A program made the translations under genes and the position numbers. 64,000 nt of DNA from Bacillus sp. AFS098217 (lineage in GTDB: Bacteria; Bacillota; Bacilli; Bacillales; Bacillaceae_G): the NCBI RefSeq assembly GCF_002551815.1, contig NZ_NVPR01000044.1:16721-80720 (forward strand). The letters are read 5' to 3'. Below are positions 16,619-26,108 of this stretch, in pieces (the stretch's first letter is position 1; every line of letters begins with the position of its first letter). The notes under the pieces are model-generated. The model was given only the letters and a program-made list of their open reading frames with translations. It ran no database searches and was not told where the DNA came from.

Positions 16619-16862
16619 CAGTAGAAGAAATAACCCATACTTTATACAACCAAGGTTCATTATTTACGTCTATTTCTGTATGAACTTTAAAGTGAGAGAC
16701 TTGAGCTAGTTGAAAAGAGAGCGCATAGGCTATCTTATAATCAGGCGTAACATAACCATCATAGACCCATCCATATATTTCATTCCCTATCGAGTCCGCC
16801 TATACTTCAGCCTCTCTCAATGTCTCAAACATAACATTTTCTCTATTCCATCTAAGATTCAT
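16608..16862 (-). pseudogene. Small gene of unknown family, nonsense at codon 21
   Basis: From ATG 16860-16862 (GGAG eight bases upstream) the frame encodes MNLRWNRENVMFETLREAEV, then TAG at 16800-16802. It continues in the same frame as ADSIGNEIYGWVYDGYVTPD, YKIAYALSFQLAQVSHFKVH and on to VWVISSTETP stop. The continuous sense frame on both sides of the stop, plus ribosome binding site and terminator, make this an 84-residue gene inactivated by one change (likely CAG to TAG). The family is not recognised. Its last codons and terminator are duplicated at 12018-12060. Confidence 0.75.
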
Positions 16863-17007
16863 TTTAACAACTCCACTATTTTAGTGTTAAATCTTGTTGT
16901 TGAATTATCATCTCTATTGTGGTTAGAAAAGGATCAAAATATGGAAATCCTGTTAAATACCTTATATTTCCTTGTAAAGATTCATTTAATGGGGTAGCAC
17001 TATTTCT

Positions 17008-17934
17008 TTAATTATTTAAGGAAACACTCTTACTTTGCTTTGTAGTTTTTGCTGTAGCGATATAGACACCTAATAAAACTAATATCATTCCAATAACTTG
17101 TTTCCAAGTCATTGTGGAACCATAGAATAAAACAGAAATTAATGTAGTTACAATTGGAGTAAGATTTAAATATATGCTTGCTTTACTTGCTCCAATCTGT
17201 CCCACGCCTTTGTTGAATATAATATATCCAACAAGAGTTCCACATATGACCATATAAAACATCTCTAGCCATCCTTGAACTGACATACTTGGAACACTTC
17301 CCCATCCACCTTCAAATATTGAAGCAATTGCAAGGAAGACGGCTCCTATTACAGTCATAATTGTAGTAGCGAACAAAGGTGATACGTCTTTCATTATGGA
17401 TTTGCCAACTAGACCATAAATTACACCACATGTTAAGGCTGCAATAAACAATACATCACCTATATTAAAAGCTAATGAAAGTAACATATCCAGAGATCCC
17501 TTTGTAATAACTATAACAACACCAATTAATGATAAAGCTAAGCTTATTCCTACTTTGTTATTCCATCTTTCATTTAAAAAAATTATCGCACCTAACGTGA
17601 CAAAGATAGGCATTGTTGCAATGATTAAAGAACCATTGATTGCAGAAGTATAATTTACACCCAAAAAGAAAAGTGCATTATATCCAAAAATTCCAGTCAA
17701 TGAAACTAGTAATAAACCTTTCCATCTTTTCTTTAAAGAAGCTATGTGCCATTCTGATTTAATTGTTAAATAAATCATGAGTATGATGCCAGCTATCCCA
17801 AAACGAAGTGTCGCAGCTACGAGAGGTGGAATTTCCGTTACTACATGTTCTGCCGTTGAAAATGAACCGCCCCAAAACAAAGGCACTAATAACATTAAAA
17901 AGTATATTTTGTTTGAATTGCTGTGACTTTGCAT
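17008..17934 (-). CDS. EamA/DMT family drug/metabolite transporter
   Basis: A 308-residue membrane protein with ten hydrophobic segments in two five-helix EamA repeats. Repeat 1 starts MLLVPLFWGGSFSTAEHVV and includes LTGIFGYNALFFLGVNYTSA. Repeat 2 includes ALTCGVIYGLVGKSI and LGVYIATAK at its end. The glycine/proline-rich FWGGSF and YNALFFxGVNYTSA motifs are typical of DMT exporters. A small ArsR-type regulator lies 80 bases upstream on the same strand, and palindromic sites lie before both genes, so expression is probably controlled by that regulator. Substrate unknown. Confidence 0.9.
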   Translation of the reverse strand: MQSHSNSNKIYFLMLLVPLFWGGSFSTAEHVVTEIPPLVAATLRFGIAGIILMIYLTIKSEWHIASLKKRWKGLLLVSLTGIFGYNALFFLGVNYTSAINGSLIIATMPIFVTLGAIIFLNERWNNKVGISLALSLIGVVIVITKGSLDMLLSLAFNIGDVLFIAALTCGVIYGLVGKSIMKDVSPLFATTIMTVIGAVFLAIASIFEGGWGSVPSMSVQGWLEMFYMVICGTLVGYIIFNKGVGQIGASKASIYLNLTPIVTTLISVLFYGSTMTWKQVIGMILVLLGVYIATAKTTKQSKSVSLNN

Positions 17935-17974
17935 TTTTTAACTCCCCCCTATTTTCAAAGTTCATCGTAATCGT

Positions 17975-17998
17975 GTTTATACGTTCAAACTTATAAAC
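17975..17998. promoter_or_regulatory. Candidate operator before the EamA gene
   Basis: GTTTATA and TATAAAC arms separated by 10 bases (with TTCAAAC inside). Its GTTTnnnnnTTnAAAC character resembles the palindrome upstream of the ArsR gene at 18370-18385. Confidence 0.45.
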
Positions 17999-18013
17999 AT
18001 GAATATTAGAAAA

Positions 18014-18334
18014 TTAATATCCTGCTTCAATTGCGGATACTAACTCTTTAATATGCTTCAAAAATTCATTCGTACTTAAAGAATAATAAGTTTCTTTCCC
18101 ATTTTTGTTTGGAATAATCAAGCCTGCTTGCTTTAAAATTTTCAAATGGTGAGATACAGCAGGCCTAGAAATACTCATGTTTTCAGTTATTTGATTTACA
18201 TTAAGGCTATCACTTTTAAGTAAAACCATGATTATTTGTTGTCTATTAATATCACCTAACGCTTGAAAAATCGGTGTCGTTAATCTAAATTGTTCTAATA
18301 TATTCTCTCTGTTTTTGCATTCATAATTTTCCAT
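18014..18334 (-). CDS. ArsR-type winged-helix transcriptional regulator
   Basis: A 106-residue protein. Residues about 20-95 form the ArsR fold: FQALGDINRQQIIMVLLKSD, then LNVNQITENMSISRPAVSHH and LKILKQAGLIIPNKNGKETY. No conserved metal-binding cysteine box (ELCVCDL) is present, so it is a non-metal ArsR-type repressor. It is immediately upstream of an EamA exporter on the same strand. A perfect 16-bp palindrome lies 36 bases before its start, consistent with autorepression. Confidence 0.9.
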   Translation of the reverse strand: MENYECKNRENILEQFRLTTPIFQALGDINRQQIIMVLLKSDSLNVNQITENMSISRPAVSHHLKILKQAGLIIPNKNGKETYYSLSTNEFLKHIKELVSAIEAGY

Positions 18335-18360
18335 AATCTACATCCTTATCATTATAATAT

Positions 18361-18385
18361 TTTAAACACGTTTAAATATTTAAAC
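18361..18385. promoter_or_regulatory. Perfect palindrome upstream of the ArsR-type gene
   Basis: GTTTAAATATTTAAAC (18370-18385) is a perfect 16-bp palindrome. It overlaps TTTAAACACGTTTAAA (18361-18376). The overlapping half-sites suggest a repressor operator in the arsR-type promoter. Confidence 0.6.
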
Positions 18386-19026
18386 CTATGAGGCATGTAC
18401 GTACTGCTTTAATCAAATCATTAACAGTTAGGGTACTTTCTTATGTGCTTAAACGCTCTTCTACTTCAAGTTCTTGATCAAATTCATCCTGTAATTACTA
18501 TTAAAATTTCTGTAAACAACAATGAATCGATATCCAGTTTTCTCAAGTAAAATCTAAATCAATTTCATCTATACCTACTTCTTCATAACTAAACTTAGCC
18601 CCTGTTACATTAGATATAACGCACAAACTTTCCATTTATTTGTAATTAACAACTCAATAATTAGAAGTTTATTCTAAAAACCATAAATTGTAAATATTTT
18701 TTTGGAAATTGATATTGTTTTTATATTTCATTAGATACCCTGAAAAATAGAATTCTTTAAATGCTAATTTTTTGAATTGTTACATTCAAATTGGATGTAC
18801 TTTTGTTCTTGGATTAATCTATCTTGAATTCGTTTTAAACCATCCATAATAAGTCGTAGCATAGAACCATTATTTTTCCCAATCAATCAACCAATATATT
18901 AAAGTTGATTTATAATGAAAAAAGAAAGTTCAAAGCTATTTATTGAATAGCTTGCTAAGAAGTTTTGTAATACAAAAATGATGTTAATCATAATGACTTA
19001 ATCAAAGGAGTTGAATAGAGAATAAA
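18386..19026. other. Intergenic stretch with two ORF relics
   Basis: Two short minus-strand coding-like fragments are visible. One begins at ATG 18635 (MESLCVISNVTGAKFSYEEV, then GIDEIDLDFT stop). The other ends at about 18773 and reads NGSMLRLIMDGLKRIQDRLI, then QEQKYIQFE. The latter looks like a helical C-terminal piece. Neither has a ribosome binding site or full length, so both are probably leftovers of decayed genes. The right end holds the leader of the Crp/Fnr-type gene with AAAGGAG. Confidence 0.4.
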
Positions 19027-19611
19027 ATGAAAAAAATATTAATGAAGTATATAACTAGATTTACAACACTAAACGAAGAAGAACAACAGGCAATCGTTGA
19101 AGATGTACAAATTGAAGAATATAAAAAAGGAACAATACTCCTTAGACAAGGAGATGTTCCGATCAAATGTTATTTTGTATTGAAGGGATGTGTAAGGCAG
19201 TATTCTATAGATAAAATGGGAAAAGAGGTCACATCCAATTTTTACACAGAAGAACAAGCCATTTCGAATTTCAATCATCATAAACAGGATAAATCATCCG
19301 TGTACTCTTTAACTTGTTTAGAAGACTGTATATTGGTCGTTGGTGACCTCGACACCGAAAAGGACATGTATAATAAACACTCACAATTGGAAACAATGAC
19401 ACGCCAAATGATCGAGCACAACTTTGGTGAGGTACAAGATGAATTGGCTTTGTTTATTGCATCTACACCAGAAGAACGCTACAAAGCACTATTACGGAAA
19501 CGACCTCATTTAGTCAATCGTGTACCCCAACATCAATTGGCGAGTTATCTTGGTATTACCCCAGAATCATTAAGTAGAATCAAGAAACGAATTAAAAAAG
19601 ATAAATTTTAG
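19027..19611 (+). CDS. Crp/Fnr family transcriptional regulator
   Basis: A 194-residue protein with an N-terminal cyclic-nucleotide-binding-type beta roll (VQIEEYKKGTILLRQGDVPI, then CYFVLKGCVRQYSID) and a C-terminal winged helix (NRVPQHQLASYLGITPESLS, then RIKKRIKKDKF). The cNMP-contact motif GE...R(S/T) is not clearly conserved. It lacks the N-terminal cysteines of Fnr, so it probably binds another ligand or none. An AAAGGAG site lies 14 bases before the ATG. It converges with a DUF4386 gene seven bases away, a pairing that may reflect regulation of that gene. Confidence 0.9.
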   Translation: MKKILMKYITRFTTLNEEEQQAIVEDVQIEEYKKGTILLRQGDVPIKCYFVLKGCVRQYSIDKMGKEVTSNFYTEEQAISNFNHHKQDKSSVYSLTCLEDCILVVGDLDTEKDMYNKHSQLETMTRQMIEHNFGEVQDELALFIASTPEERYKALLRKRPHLVNRVPQHQLASYLGITPESLSRIKKRIKKDKF

Positions 19612-19618
19612 GAAGTTG

Positions 19619-20338
19619 TTATACACCTTTTGGGACTTTTCCTCCTCTGAATAGCAGCCATATACCAAAGCCCAATTCTCCTACAATCATTGGTACACTA
19701 AATCCAATTTTAAGAATTGAAATTACCGTATCATATTGTGAAAGAATCGCGCTAAATAAGTTAATGACAATATAGCCTATTGCAGCAAGTAACAATAAGA
19801 TACTAATGACTTTAGGTATTCTATCTGATTTGAGTGTCAAATATCCTACAATCATGAGATGCCCGCCAAAAATGATCAATCCTATAGACCAAATAAATTC
19901 AAATGCTTCAAGAAACAACATCATATGTGCCTGAAGTTGATCGATTTTAAATAATGATAAATAGTCTGTATTTTTCGAGAGAAGCAATACAAAGATTAAA
20001 TTCAGTATGGCAGTGCCCAATATAGTCGCATAAGTGAGACGGAGCCATGCACCAAGCAATGAAAGGCTTTGGTTAATTGGCTTCAGAAAGATATAAAAAG
20101 CCCAGGCGACCACAATGTCAGTGATCAGGATGATGACCCACCCAAAGATTTCAGCTTTGAAAAGCATATTTGATAACTTAATGTTATTAAAAGTGGCGCT
20201 GGCATCTCCTTGCACCACAAGGCTTCCATGGACGAAACCATAGGAAAAAAATGCAGTAATTGTCATGATAATAAGTGATATGCCTGCAATGAGAGCAGAT
20301 TTTCGTTGATATGATTGTTTTTTTACTGATGTATCCAT
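19619..20338 (-). CDS. DUF4386 family membrane protein
   Basis: A 239-residue protein with about seven hydrophobic segments: LIAGISLIIMTITAFFSYGF, IFGWVIILITDIVVAWAFYI, RLTYATILGTAILNLIFVLL and others. SLLGAWLRLTYA near the middle and FIWSIGLIIFGGHLMIVGYL are hallmarks of the DUF4386 family. AGGAGG lies seven bases before the ATG. The family is of unknown function. It converges with a Crp/Fnr-type regulator. Confidence 0.88.
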   Translation of the reverse strand: MDTSVKKQSYQRKSALIAGISLIIMTITAFFSYGFVHGSLVVQGDASATFNNIKLSNMLFKAEIFGWVIILITDIVVAWAFYIFLKPINQSLSLLGAWLRLTYATILGTAILNLIFVLLLSKNTDYLSLFKIDQLQAHMMLFLEAFEFIWSIGLIIFGGHLMIVGYLTLKSDRIPKVISILLLLAAIGYIVINLFSAILSQYDTVISILKIGFSVPMIVGELGFGIWLLFRGGKVPKGV

Positions 20339-20463
20339 AATATACCCTCCTATATTACAATGTTTGGTTTTATTTTAATAGGAAGATTATGACTGGTCAT
20401 TGACTTAAATCAAGAATCTAAATCATTTTGGGATTTTACAATTATACATATTACTTTGAAACA

Positions 20464-20511
20464 AATTAAAACTACCACGTTCTACTTTTTAATAGAAAGT
20501 GGTAGTTTTAA
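20464..20511 (-). terminator. Terminator overlapping the end of the VOC gene
   Basis: AAAACTACCAC and GTGGTAGTTTT flank a partly paired 24-base loop and run into the stop codon of the VOC gene. T-rich on the minus strand. Confidence 0.75.
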
Positions 20512-21291
20512 TTTACTCGGGATATCGGAGTGAAACTCTGTGGTATACTGTACGGAAAATGAATATCCTTCTTGAATAAACGATACCTCATTATTATAAA
20601 AATCAAATGGAACGTTGTTTTGCCGAAAATCCTCTTGAATCTCTTGTAAGAATGAAAGATTCGGTGTTCCAAAAGAAACGTGTATTTTCGGTGGCAAAGC
20701 TTTCATTGCGATTGGGAGCCAAGGTCTATTCCACGAATTCGCAACAATATATGCTGTTCCGCTAATTACAAAATTGAAAATCTCTCCGTCTTTAATTGTA
20801 TTCATGCGTAAATTTGATTTTAGCCACTTTGTAAATGCAGGTACACTTTTAACTGGAAGACCTATTTCTCTTATGTATAAAACGTTGAGAGGTGAATGTG
20901 GAATTAAAACATCTTCTTCCACATAGTTATGAGCAATAATTTCAAGAAGATTTCCATCTCCATCACGAAAGTATAGATTCAAGCAACCATTTTCTTCATC
21001 AATTGTGTGACCGTCCTTCCATTTAGCAATAAGTAGGCCTGATTCTTCAACCCACTTTGCTGTTTCGAAAAATTTTGAAAATGGGACTTGAAAAGCAAAG
21101 TGAGTTGGCACGATGGGTTCATATATTTCATGAAAACTAATTGTTGTATAAGGTGTTATTTGAAATTGAACAAATGATGCAGTTTCTTTTTTTATTGGTA
21201 AAGATAGTATATCTCGGTAAACCTGCTTTACTCCTTCTATAGAAAGTGTTTGTAACTTTATATCTGAAATGTGTGTAATCATTGTAATCAA
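20482..21291 (-). CDS. Two-domain VOC (glyoxalase-like) protein
   Basis: A 269-residue protein with two VOC-type halves. The first reads ISDIKLQTLSIEGVKQVYRD, THFAFQVPFSKFFETAKWVE and YFRDGDGNLLEIIAHN (the metal-ligand-containing strand). The second starts near NVLYIREIGLPVKSVPAFTK and reads IVANSWNRPWLPIA. The pattern DxDGNLLEI is diagnostic for the superfamily (glyoxalases, extradiol dioxygenases, resistance proteins). The second half lacks the usual acidic ligand, so it may be structural. GGAGGTTGATT precedes the ATG. Substrate unknown. Confidence 0.85.
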   Translation of the reverse strand: MITMITHISDIKLQTLSIEGVKQVYRDILSLPIKKETASFVQFQITPYTTISFHEIYEPIVPTHFAFQVPFSKFFETAKWVEESGLLIAKWKDGHTIDEENGCLNLYFRDGDGNLLEIIAHNYVEEDVLIPHSPLNVLYIREIGLPVKSVPAFTKWLKSNLRMNTIKDGEIFNFVISGTAYIVANSWNRPWLPIAMKALPPKIHVSFGTPNLSFLQEIQEDFRQNNVPFDFYNNEVSFIQEGYSFSVQYTTEFHSDIPSKLKLPLSIKK

Positions 21292-21594
21292 CCTCCAAAT
21301 TTATTATGCCTATTTAGTATTTTATTTGAATAACTAACAGAAAAAATCCATCTGAAGAGTGAAATTACAATTAAAAAACTACAACTTTTGTAGTAAAAGG
21401 ACTGAGTGTAGCTTTGGAATAAAATAAGATATACATCGTCATTTCCTCACCGTTTCCTTTATTCTGTATACCTGCATACCAAACATGTTTATATCATATA
21501 TTGGTACAAGGAACCATACATATCCTATCTATATGATACATAAAGCAATAATACAGACATTGCAGTACTTTGTAATAAGAAAGGAGTATGTTTT
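21292..21594. other. Divergent intergenic region upstream of the oxalate decarboxylase gene
   Basis: About 300 bases holding the promoters of the VOC gene (minus) and the bicupin gene (plus). I see no clear consensus sigma-A promoter and no gene. AAAGGAG at 21580-21586 is the bicupin ribosome binding site. Confidence 0.5.
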
Positions 21595-22767
21595 GTGGAA
21601 TCACGACCTTCGAATAAAACTGTGTATGGAAATATACCGCATCCTATAAGAGATGATGGCGCTGGCGCGACCGATTTTGGTCCCCGGGATATCATGAGAG
21701 ATATTGAAAACCCTGACATGTTAGTTCCACCGGTCACCGACGCCGGAACGATCCCTAATTTAAAGTTCTCTTTTTCTGACACCAATATGCAGTTAAATCA
21801 CGGCGGTTGGTCACGGCAAGTAACGATTAGAGAACTACCGATCGCAACCACGCTTGCGGGGGTGAACATGCGTCTAACGCCGGGCGGTGTGCGTGAGTTA
21901 CATTGGCATAAGCAAGCTGAATGGGCCTATATGATTTTAGGGCGGGCACGAATCACTTCGGTCGACCAGGACGGACGGAATTTTATAGCCGATGTCGGCG
22001 CAGGGGATTTGTGGTACTTTCCAGCCGGAATTCCACACTCGATTCAAGGGCTGGAGGAAGGTTGTGAATTTCTGCTCGTGTTCGACGATGGCAACTTCTC
22101 CGATTTCGACACCTTCTCTATTACTGATTGGTTCGCCCACACACCAAGGGACGTGCTGGCTGCGAATTTCGGTGTACTGGAAAGCGCCTTCGCTCATATA
22201 CCTACAAAACAACGATACATTTTTCAAGCAAAGGTGCCCGGCACGCTGGAAAGTCAGAAGATTTCGGATCCTTATGGTAATGTGCCAAAAAGCTTCACAC
22301 ATCGGCTGCTTGCACAAGATCCGATTGTAACTCCGGGCGGGGCGGTACGTATAGTTGATTCCACCAACTTCCCCACTTCAACTACAATTGCGGCAGCGTT
22401 GGTGGAAATCAAGCCAGGCGGAATGAGGGAAATGCATTGGCATCCGAATAACGATGAGTGGCAATATTACCTCTCAGGAACTGGACGCATGACGGTATTT
22501 GCAGCGAATGGCACAGCTCGAACTTTTAATTACCGGGCCGGCGATGTAGGATATGTACCGTTCGCCATGGGACATTACATCCAAAACACAGGTCATCAAA
22601 GCTTATGGTTTCTGGAGATGTTCAAGAGTAATCGCTTTGTTGACGTGTCATTGAACCAATGGATGGCGCTGACTCCAAAAGAGCTAGTAGAGGAACACTT
22701 ACATGTAGGTCCAGAATTGATGAACGAGTTACGCAAGGAAAAATGGCCTGTTGTCAAATACAAATAG
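21595..22767 (+). CDS. oxdC: Bicupin oxalate decarboxylase-family protein
   Basis: A 390-residue bicupin starting at GTG 21595 (AAAGGAG eight bases upstream). The two Mn-binding sites are intact: H103, H105, E109, H148 in cupin 1 and H281, H283, E288, H327 in cupin 2, with R100 and R278. Aligned to B. subtilis OxdC these are at a constant offset of +8, so length and order are normal. The family converts oxalate to formate and CO2. The active-site lid, SENST in B. subtilis OxdC, reads S169-D-F-D-T173, so the catalytic glutamate is replaced by aspartate. Decarboxylase activity is therefore uncertain. The gene is much richer in GC (near half by eye) than its neighbours, a sign of transfer. Confidence 0.85.
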   Translation: MESRPSNKTVYGNIPHPIRDDGAGATDFGPRDIMRDIENPDMLVPPVTDAGTIPNLKFSFSDTNMQLNHGGWSRQVTIRELPIATTLAGVNMRLTPGGVRELHWHKQAEWAYMILGRARITSVDQDGRNFIADVGAGDLWYFPAGIPHSIQGLEEGCEFLLVFDDGNFSDFDTFSITDWFAHTPRDVLAANFGVLESAFAHIPTKQRYIFQAKVPGTLESQKISDPYGNVPKSFTHRLLAQDPIVTPGGAVRIVDSTNFPTSTTIAAALVEIKPGGMREMHWHPNNDEWQYYLSGTGRMTVFAANGTARTFNYRAGDVGYVPFAMGHYIQNTGHQSLWFLEMFKSNRFVDVSLNQWMALTPKELVEEHLHVGPELMNELRKEKWPVVKYK

Positions 22768-22922
22768 ATGATTATATCAATCTTATTTACTCTTATCTCT
22801 TTTCATTACATTCGGATTTAACGTTAAGATGGAACTCCTTATCTATCTAGTGATGCTGCTTGATAGGGTTATTGGCAAGGACAAAATGATAGAATTCTCA
22901 TCTCCTCTTCTTTGATCTTTTT

Positions 22923-22947
22923 ACAAAGCGGTCTTACACCGCTTTGT
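22923..22947. terminator. Stem-loop downstream of the bicupin gene
   Basis: ACAAAGCGG (22923-22931) and CCGCTTTGT (22939-22947) around a 7-base loop. No good T-run on either side, so termination is plausible but weak. Confidence 0.5.
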
Positions 22948-23014
22948 CATTTACCGAAAATAAAGAATATTCAATTACGCAAAAAGGAAATTCCTCCCCA
23001 CTTACTCACTGGTG

Positions 23015-24244
23015 CTATTGCACCTTCACGTTCCTTGAGGGAGGGGAATCCTTGTCTAAAAGCGTTGAAGGTCTTAAGATTGTTACAAAAAGAATGGTAG
23101 CAAATAATGTACCCACAATAGAAAAGACAATACAAATTAGCTGTAATGAGAACCACTCTGCCAAAAACCCTAGAAGAAGTGTGAAGACTATTTGAATAAA
23201 ACCTTGAATCATATCAGCTAGGCTTCCAAATCTACCCATAATTTTTATTGGTACATTACTTTGGAAAAAGGTTGCATACCCTGTGTTTGCAAAAGCCATA
23301 AAAAAACCTAGAAAAGCAAATGAAAAAGTTGCAGCGATAAAATTAAAGGATGAGTAAAAAAACACATACCCTATAGATGTTAGTAACATTCCAACACCTA
23401 TATATAACTTTAGATGAATTTTTTTAGCCAAAACTGCTGCAACAAATGCTCCAGCTAATGCACCAATTCCCGTTATACTTACTATTATTCCGTAATCTCT
23501 ATCAGTTAATTTTAAGTTTTGTTTAATATATGTAACTTCTTGTGAATCTAATGCAAATCCAATTAACATTGCACCTTGAAATAATAAATACACCACAATG
23601 AAATATTTTGCATTTTGGATGAATTTCTTCACTGTTTTCCAATCTTCAATTAGAGTTTTCAAATGAATAGGTTCTCGTATTTCCCCTATATCTTTATCTA
23701 CATTAGGAAGTAGATATATAAACAACGCACAAATTAAAAAAGTAATGGCATTAATAATAATACATAAATCCGTACCAAAATACATGATAAGAATTCCAGA
23801 AATTGCTGGACCAATTAGAAAGGCACCTGAATTGGTCATACTCATAATTGAATTGAATCTTTTACGTTTTTCTGACGGAACTAATTTAGTAATATAAATA
23901 GTTGAACTTGGTCCAAAAAATGCCCCTACGATATTAACTAGCAAGAGTAATAAATATATAAACCATAATGAGCCTATAAAAGGAATTAACATAATCAAAA
24001 TTCCTCTAACAATATCAATAAATATCATTAACCTTCTTTTGTTAACTCGATCAATTACACTCCCAGACCATGTATTCGTAATTAATATTGCAATTGGCCT
24101 AATGATATAAAGACCTGCAACGGCTGTGGCTGAACCTGTTAAATTTAAAATTGCTATATTAAGTGCAATTAGGTAAATCCAATTTCCTAAGTATGAGATG
24201 CCTATTCCTGATAATAAAAGAATAGGATTTTTCCAAGAATTCAA
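23015..24244 (-). CDS. MFS exporter, macrolide-efflux-like (DHA3 type)
   Basis: A 409-residue transporter with about 12 hydrophobic segments. The segments LIALNIAILNLTGSATAVAG, then PIAILITNTWSGSVIDRVNK with the motif A-like GxxxDRxNKRR, and ITKLVPSEKRKRFNSIMSMT, are typical of the MefA-like DHA3 group. The C-terminal half begins near FIVVYLLFQGAMLIGFALDS. It is preceded by AAAGGAG just upstream of the ATG. No regulator adjoins it. Substrate unknown; drug or peptide export is the family expectation. Confidence 0.87.
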   Translation of the reverse strand: MNSWKNPILLLSGIGISYLGNWIYLIALNIAILNLTGSATAVAGLYIIRPIAILITNTWSGSVIDRVNKRRLMIFIDIVRGILIMLIPFIGSLWFIYLLLLLVNIVGAFFGPSSTIYITKLVPSEKRKRFNSIMSMTNSGAFLIGPAISGILIMYFGTDLCIIINAITFLICALFIYLLPNVDKDIGEIREPIHLKTLIEDWKTVKKFIQNAKYFIVVYLLFQGAMLIGFALDSQEVTYIKQNLKLTDRDYGIIVSITGIGALAGAFVAAVLAKKIHLKLYIGVGMLLTSIGYVFFYSSFNFIAATFSFAFLGFFMAFANTGYATFFQSNVPIKIMGRFGSLADMIQGFIQIVFTLLLGFLAEWFSLQLICIVFSIVGTLFATILFVTILRPSTLLDKDSPPSRNVKVQ

Positions 24245-24949
24245 TTTGTCACTCCTTTTCTTTCTGAATTTTAATTGATTACAGTATAACTAAAACAATT
24301 GCTCTTTTTAGATTATATAACAAATTTTTAAAAAATTATAAAAATAGTTACTGTAGGCTAGATTCTTGTCTACTGTGATAACACGAGGCTTTGAAACATG
24401 AAAAGACCGCAAAGCTTTCCTAAAAAAGCACTTTTCTACATAAACCATGGATTTAAAGTTGACTTTCGTTGATGAAATCAACCATAGGGAAACTCAAAAT
24501 AATTTTCTTAATTTACAGTTAGAGGTATCACCACATCGCCGTCAAGTTAAGAAATATATTCTCCCTAAAACGAAAAAACGAGCTAAATTCTCATAAATAA
24601 CTGTAGGGATATAAAATTTTTGTTTTGGGATTTTTCAAAATCTTAGCTTGATAGGTATATGGTGATACCTAAAATATACCTAATAAATTTGATTTTAAAA
24701 TTACTCCAACATTTGATAATCCAGCGAAAATAAATTTAATTGAGCCGTTTATTTTAAGAGGTCATATGCGAAAAATGAAATGTGAATCTTTGTAAGATAG
24801 TGAAATGGTTTATAAACATCTATCAATGCACCCTTTTCCCTTTTAGTCTCGATGTTTTAAGATTGATTTAATACATAATGTTATTTTTTCTTAAAAATGT
24901 TATTATTCTCTATGTTATATGGCAATTCATATATTAGAGGATAAAAAAT
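24245..24949. other. Accessory intergenic stretch with MITE-like element
   Basis: Contains the 148-bp inverted-repeat element described separately. To its right a plus-strand ORF fragment reads IPNKFDFKITPTFDNPAKIN, then LIEPFILRGHMRKMKCESL stop (ending near 24797). It looks like the end of a lost gene. The remainder is AT-rich with no start signals. Confidence 0.4.
24523..24670. mobile_element. MITE-like element with IS231-related ends
   Basis: A 148-bp segment with 30-bp terminal inverted repeats, 24 of 30 positions matching. The left end starts AGGTATCACCACATCGCCGT and continues CAAGTTAAGA; the right end is TCTTAGCTTGATAGGTATAT followed by GGTGATACCT. The core CATCnnCnTCAAGyTAAG resembles the IS231-type end at 9392-9410. 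It has no ORF, so it could have moved only in trans. No target duplication is visible. Confidence 0.65.
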
Positions 24950-24967
24950 TTGAAGGGTGGAACTAAA

Positions 24968-25733
24968 GTGATTAGTGATTTAAAAAGGGCAGCCTTATCT
25001 TCGTTGAAAGGCCGTTGGGGATTAGGAGTGGGAACAACATTTCTTCATTATGTCATTCCTGCAGTAGGTATGTATTTTATTGGAATATTACTAACTCTGT
25101 TGTTTGGTTTATCTTTTGACATGATACGTGAGTCTTCGATAGACTATTCGATTACAGGAGAACCTCAAATAGGTACAATATCCGCTTTTTTTGTTGATTC
25201 TTCTCTGTATATTTTTTTAGCTATTTTATGTATCATTTATATTGCTGCACAAAGTGTTATGAGTTACGGATATTATAACTTTTACATTGTGTTTAGCAAA
25301 AAATGAATCTACCACAATTGGTAATTTATTTGAAGGATTTAAGAAAAATAATTTATTTAGATCTATGAAGCTTGGTATCTTGCAAACCATATTTATCATT
25401 TTATGGAGTTTATTATTCATTATTCCGGGTATTATAAAATTTTTCTCCTATTCTATGGCTTATTTTATTTTGTTAGAGAATCCTGAATATACGGCAAGTG
25501 AAGCAATTAAAAAGAGCAAAGAAATGATGAAAGGTCATAAGTTAGATTTATTCATACTTTGGTTAAGTTTTATTGGTTGGTTTATTTTAGGGTCTTTTAT
25601 AGGACTTTTCACTTTGAGCATCCCATACTTATGGATTTCCCCATACTACAATACAACTGTATCTCATTTTTATTTAACTTTAGCTAACAGAGAAAATATT
25701 GCGGAAGAAACAACATTTACAAAGAAGGGTTAG
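24968..25733 (+). pseudogene. DUF975 membrane protein gene with a one-base frameshift
   Basis: The first piece (start near GTG 24968, after AAGGGTGG) reads ISDLKRAALSSLKGRWGLGV and ends after FYIVFSKK at 25306. The second piece in the next frame reads LAKNESTTIGNLFEGFKKNN and continues through the membrane segments (IIPGIIKFFSYSMAYFILLE, LDLFILWLSFIGWFILGSFI) to 25733. Removing one T from GTGTTTAGC at 25288-25296 would restore FYIVLAKNE and one protein of about 255 residues, the usual DUF975 size. It is therefore a frameshifted gene, or a sequencing error. Confidence 0.82.
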
Positions 25734-25785
25734 ATAATCTTATCAAATCGTTATTATAAAAAACAGAAGAATAACTAAAAGAGAT

Positions 25786-25969
25786 CTTGCTACCATCGAA
25801 TTAAGGTGAATTTGTACCTATATTAATGAAAAAACGCTATCCTTTTAATAGAATCATTGAAAAGGATGGCGTTTTTATGAGCATTTCACTAACAGAACAG
25901 TTGCAACTCTTCGCTCAGGAATTACACTACCTTTTGGACATAAAAGCTATTCTTAGGTTGATGGACATG
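25786..25969 (+). mobile_element. Internally deleted IS231-type relic
   Basis: The left part resembles the 5' leader of the IS231 unit: an end-like CTTGCTACCATCGAATTAAGG, the start-masking hairpin (ACGCTATCC with GGATGGCGT), and a transposase start at 25877 reading MSISLTEQLQLFAQELHYLL. After about 23 codons it joins directly to a right-end copy, TCTTAGGTTGATGGACATG (25951-25969). Almost the whole transposase is missing. About 184 bp remain, so it could only be mobilised in trans. Confidence 0.75.
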
Positions 25970-26108
25970 TGGCGGGTGGACCCCCATATATATCAAACTT
26001 TTCGTTATTACATCGAAGGTCCATCACACAGTTTAAGGTTGCTTAACAATTAGATACTTAGAGTTTGTCCTTTCAGTAATAATGAATTAAACATTTTTAA
26101 ATATTCAG

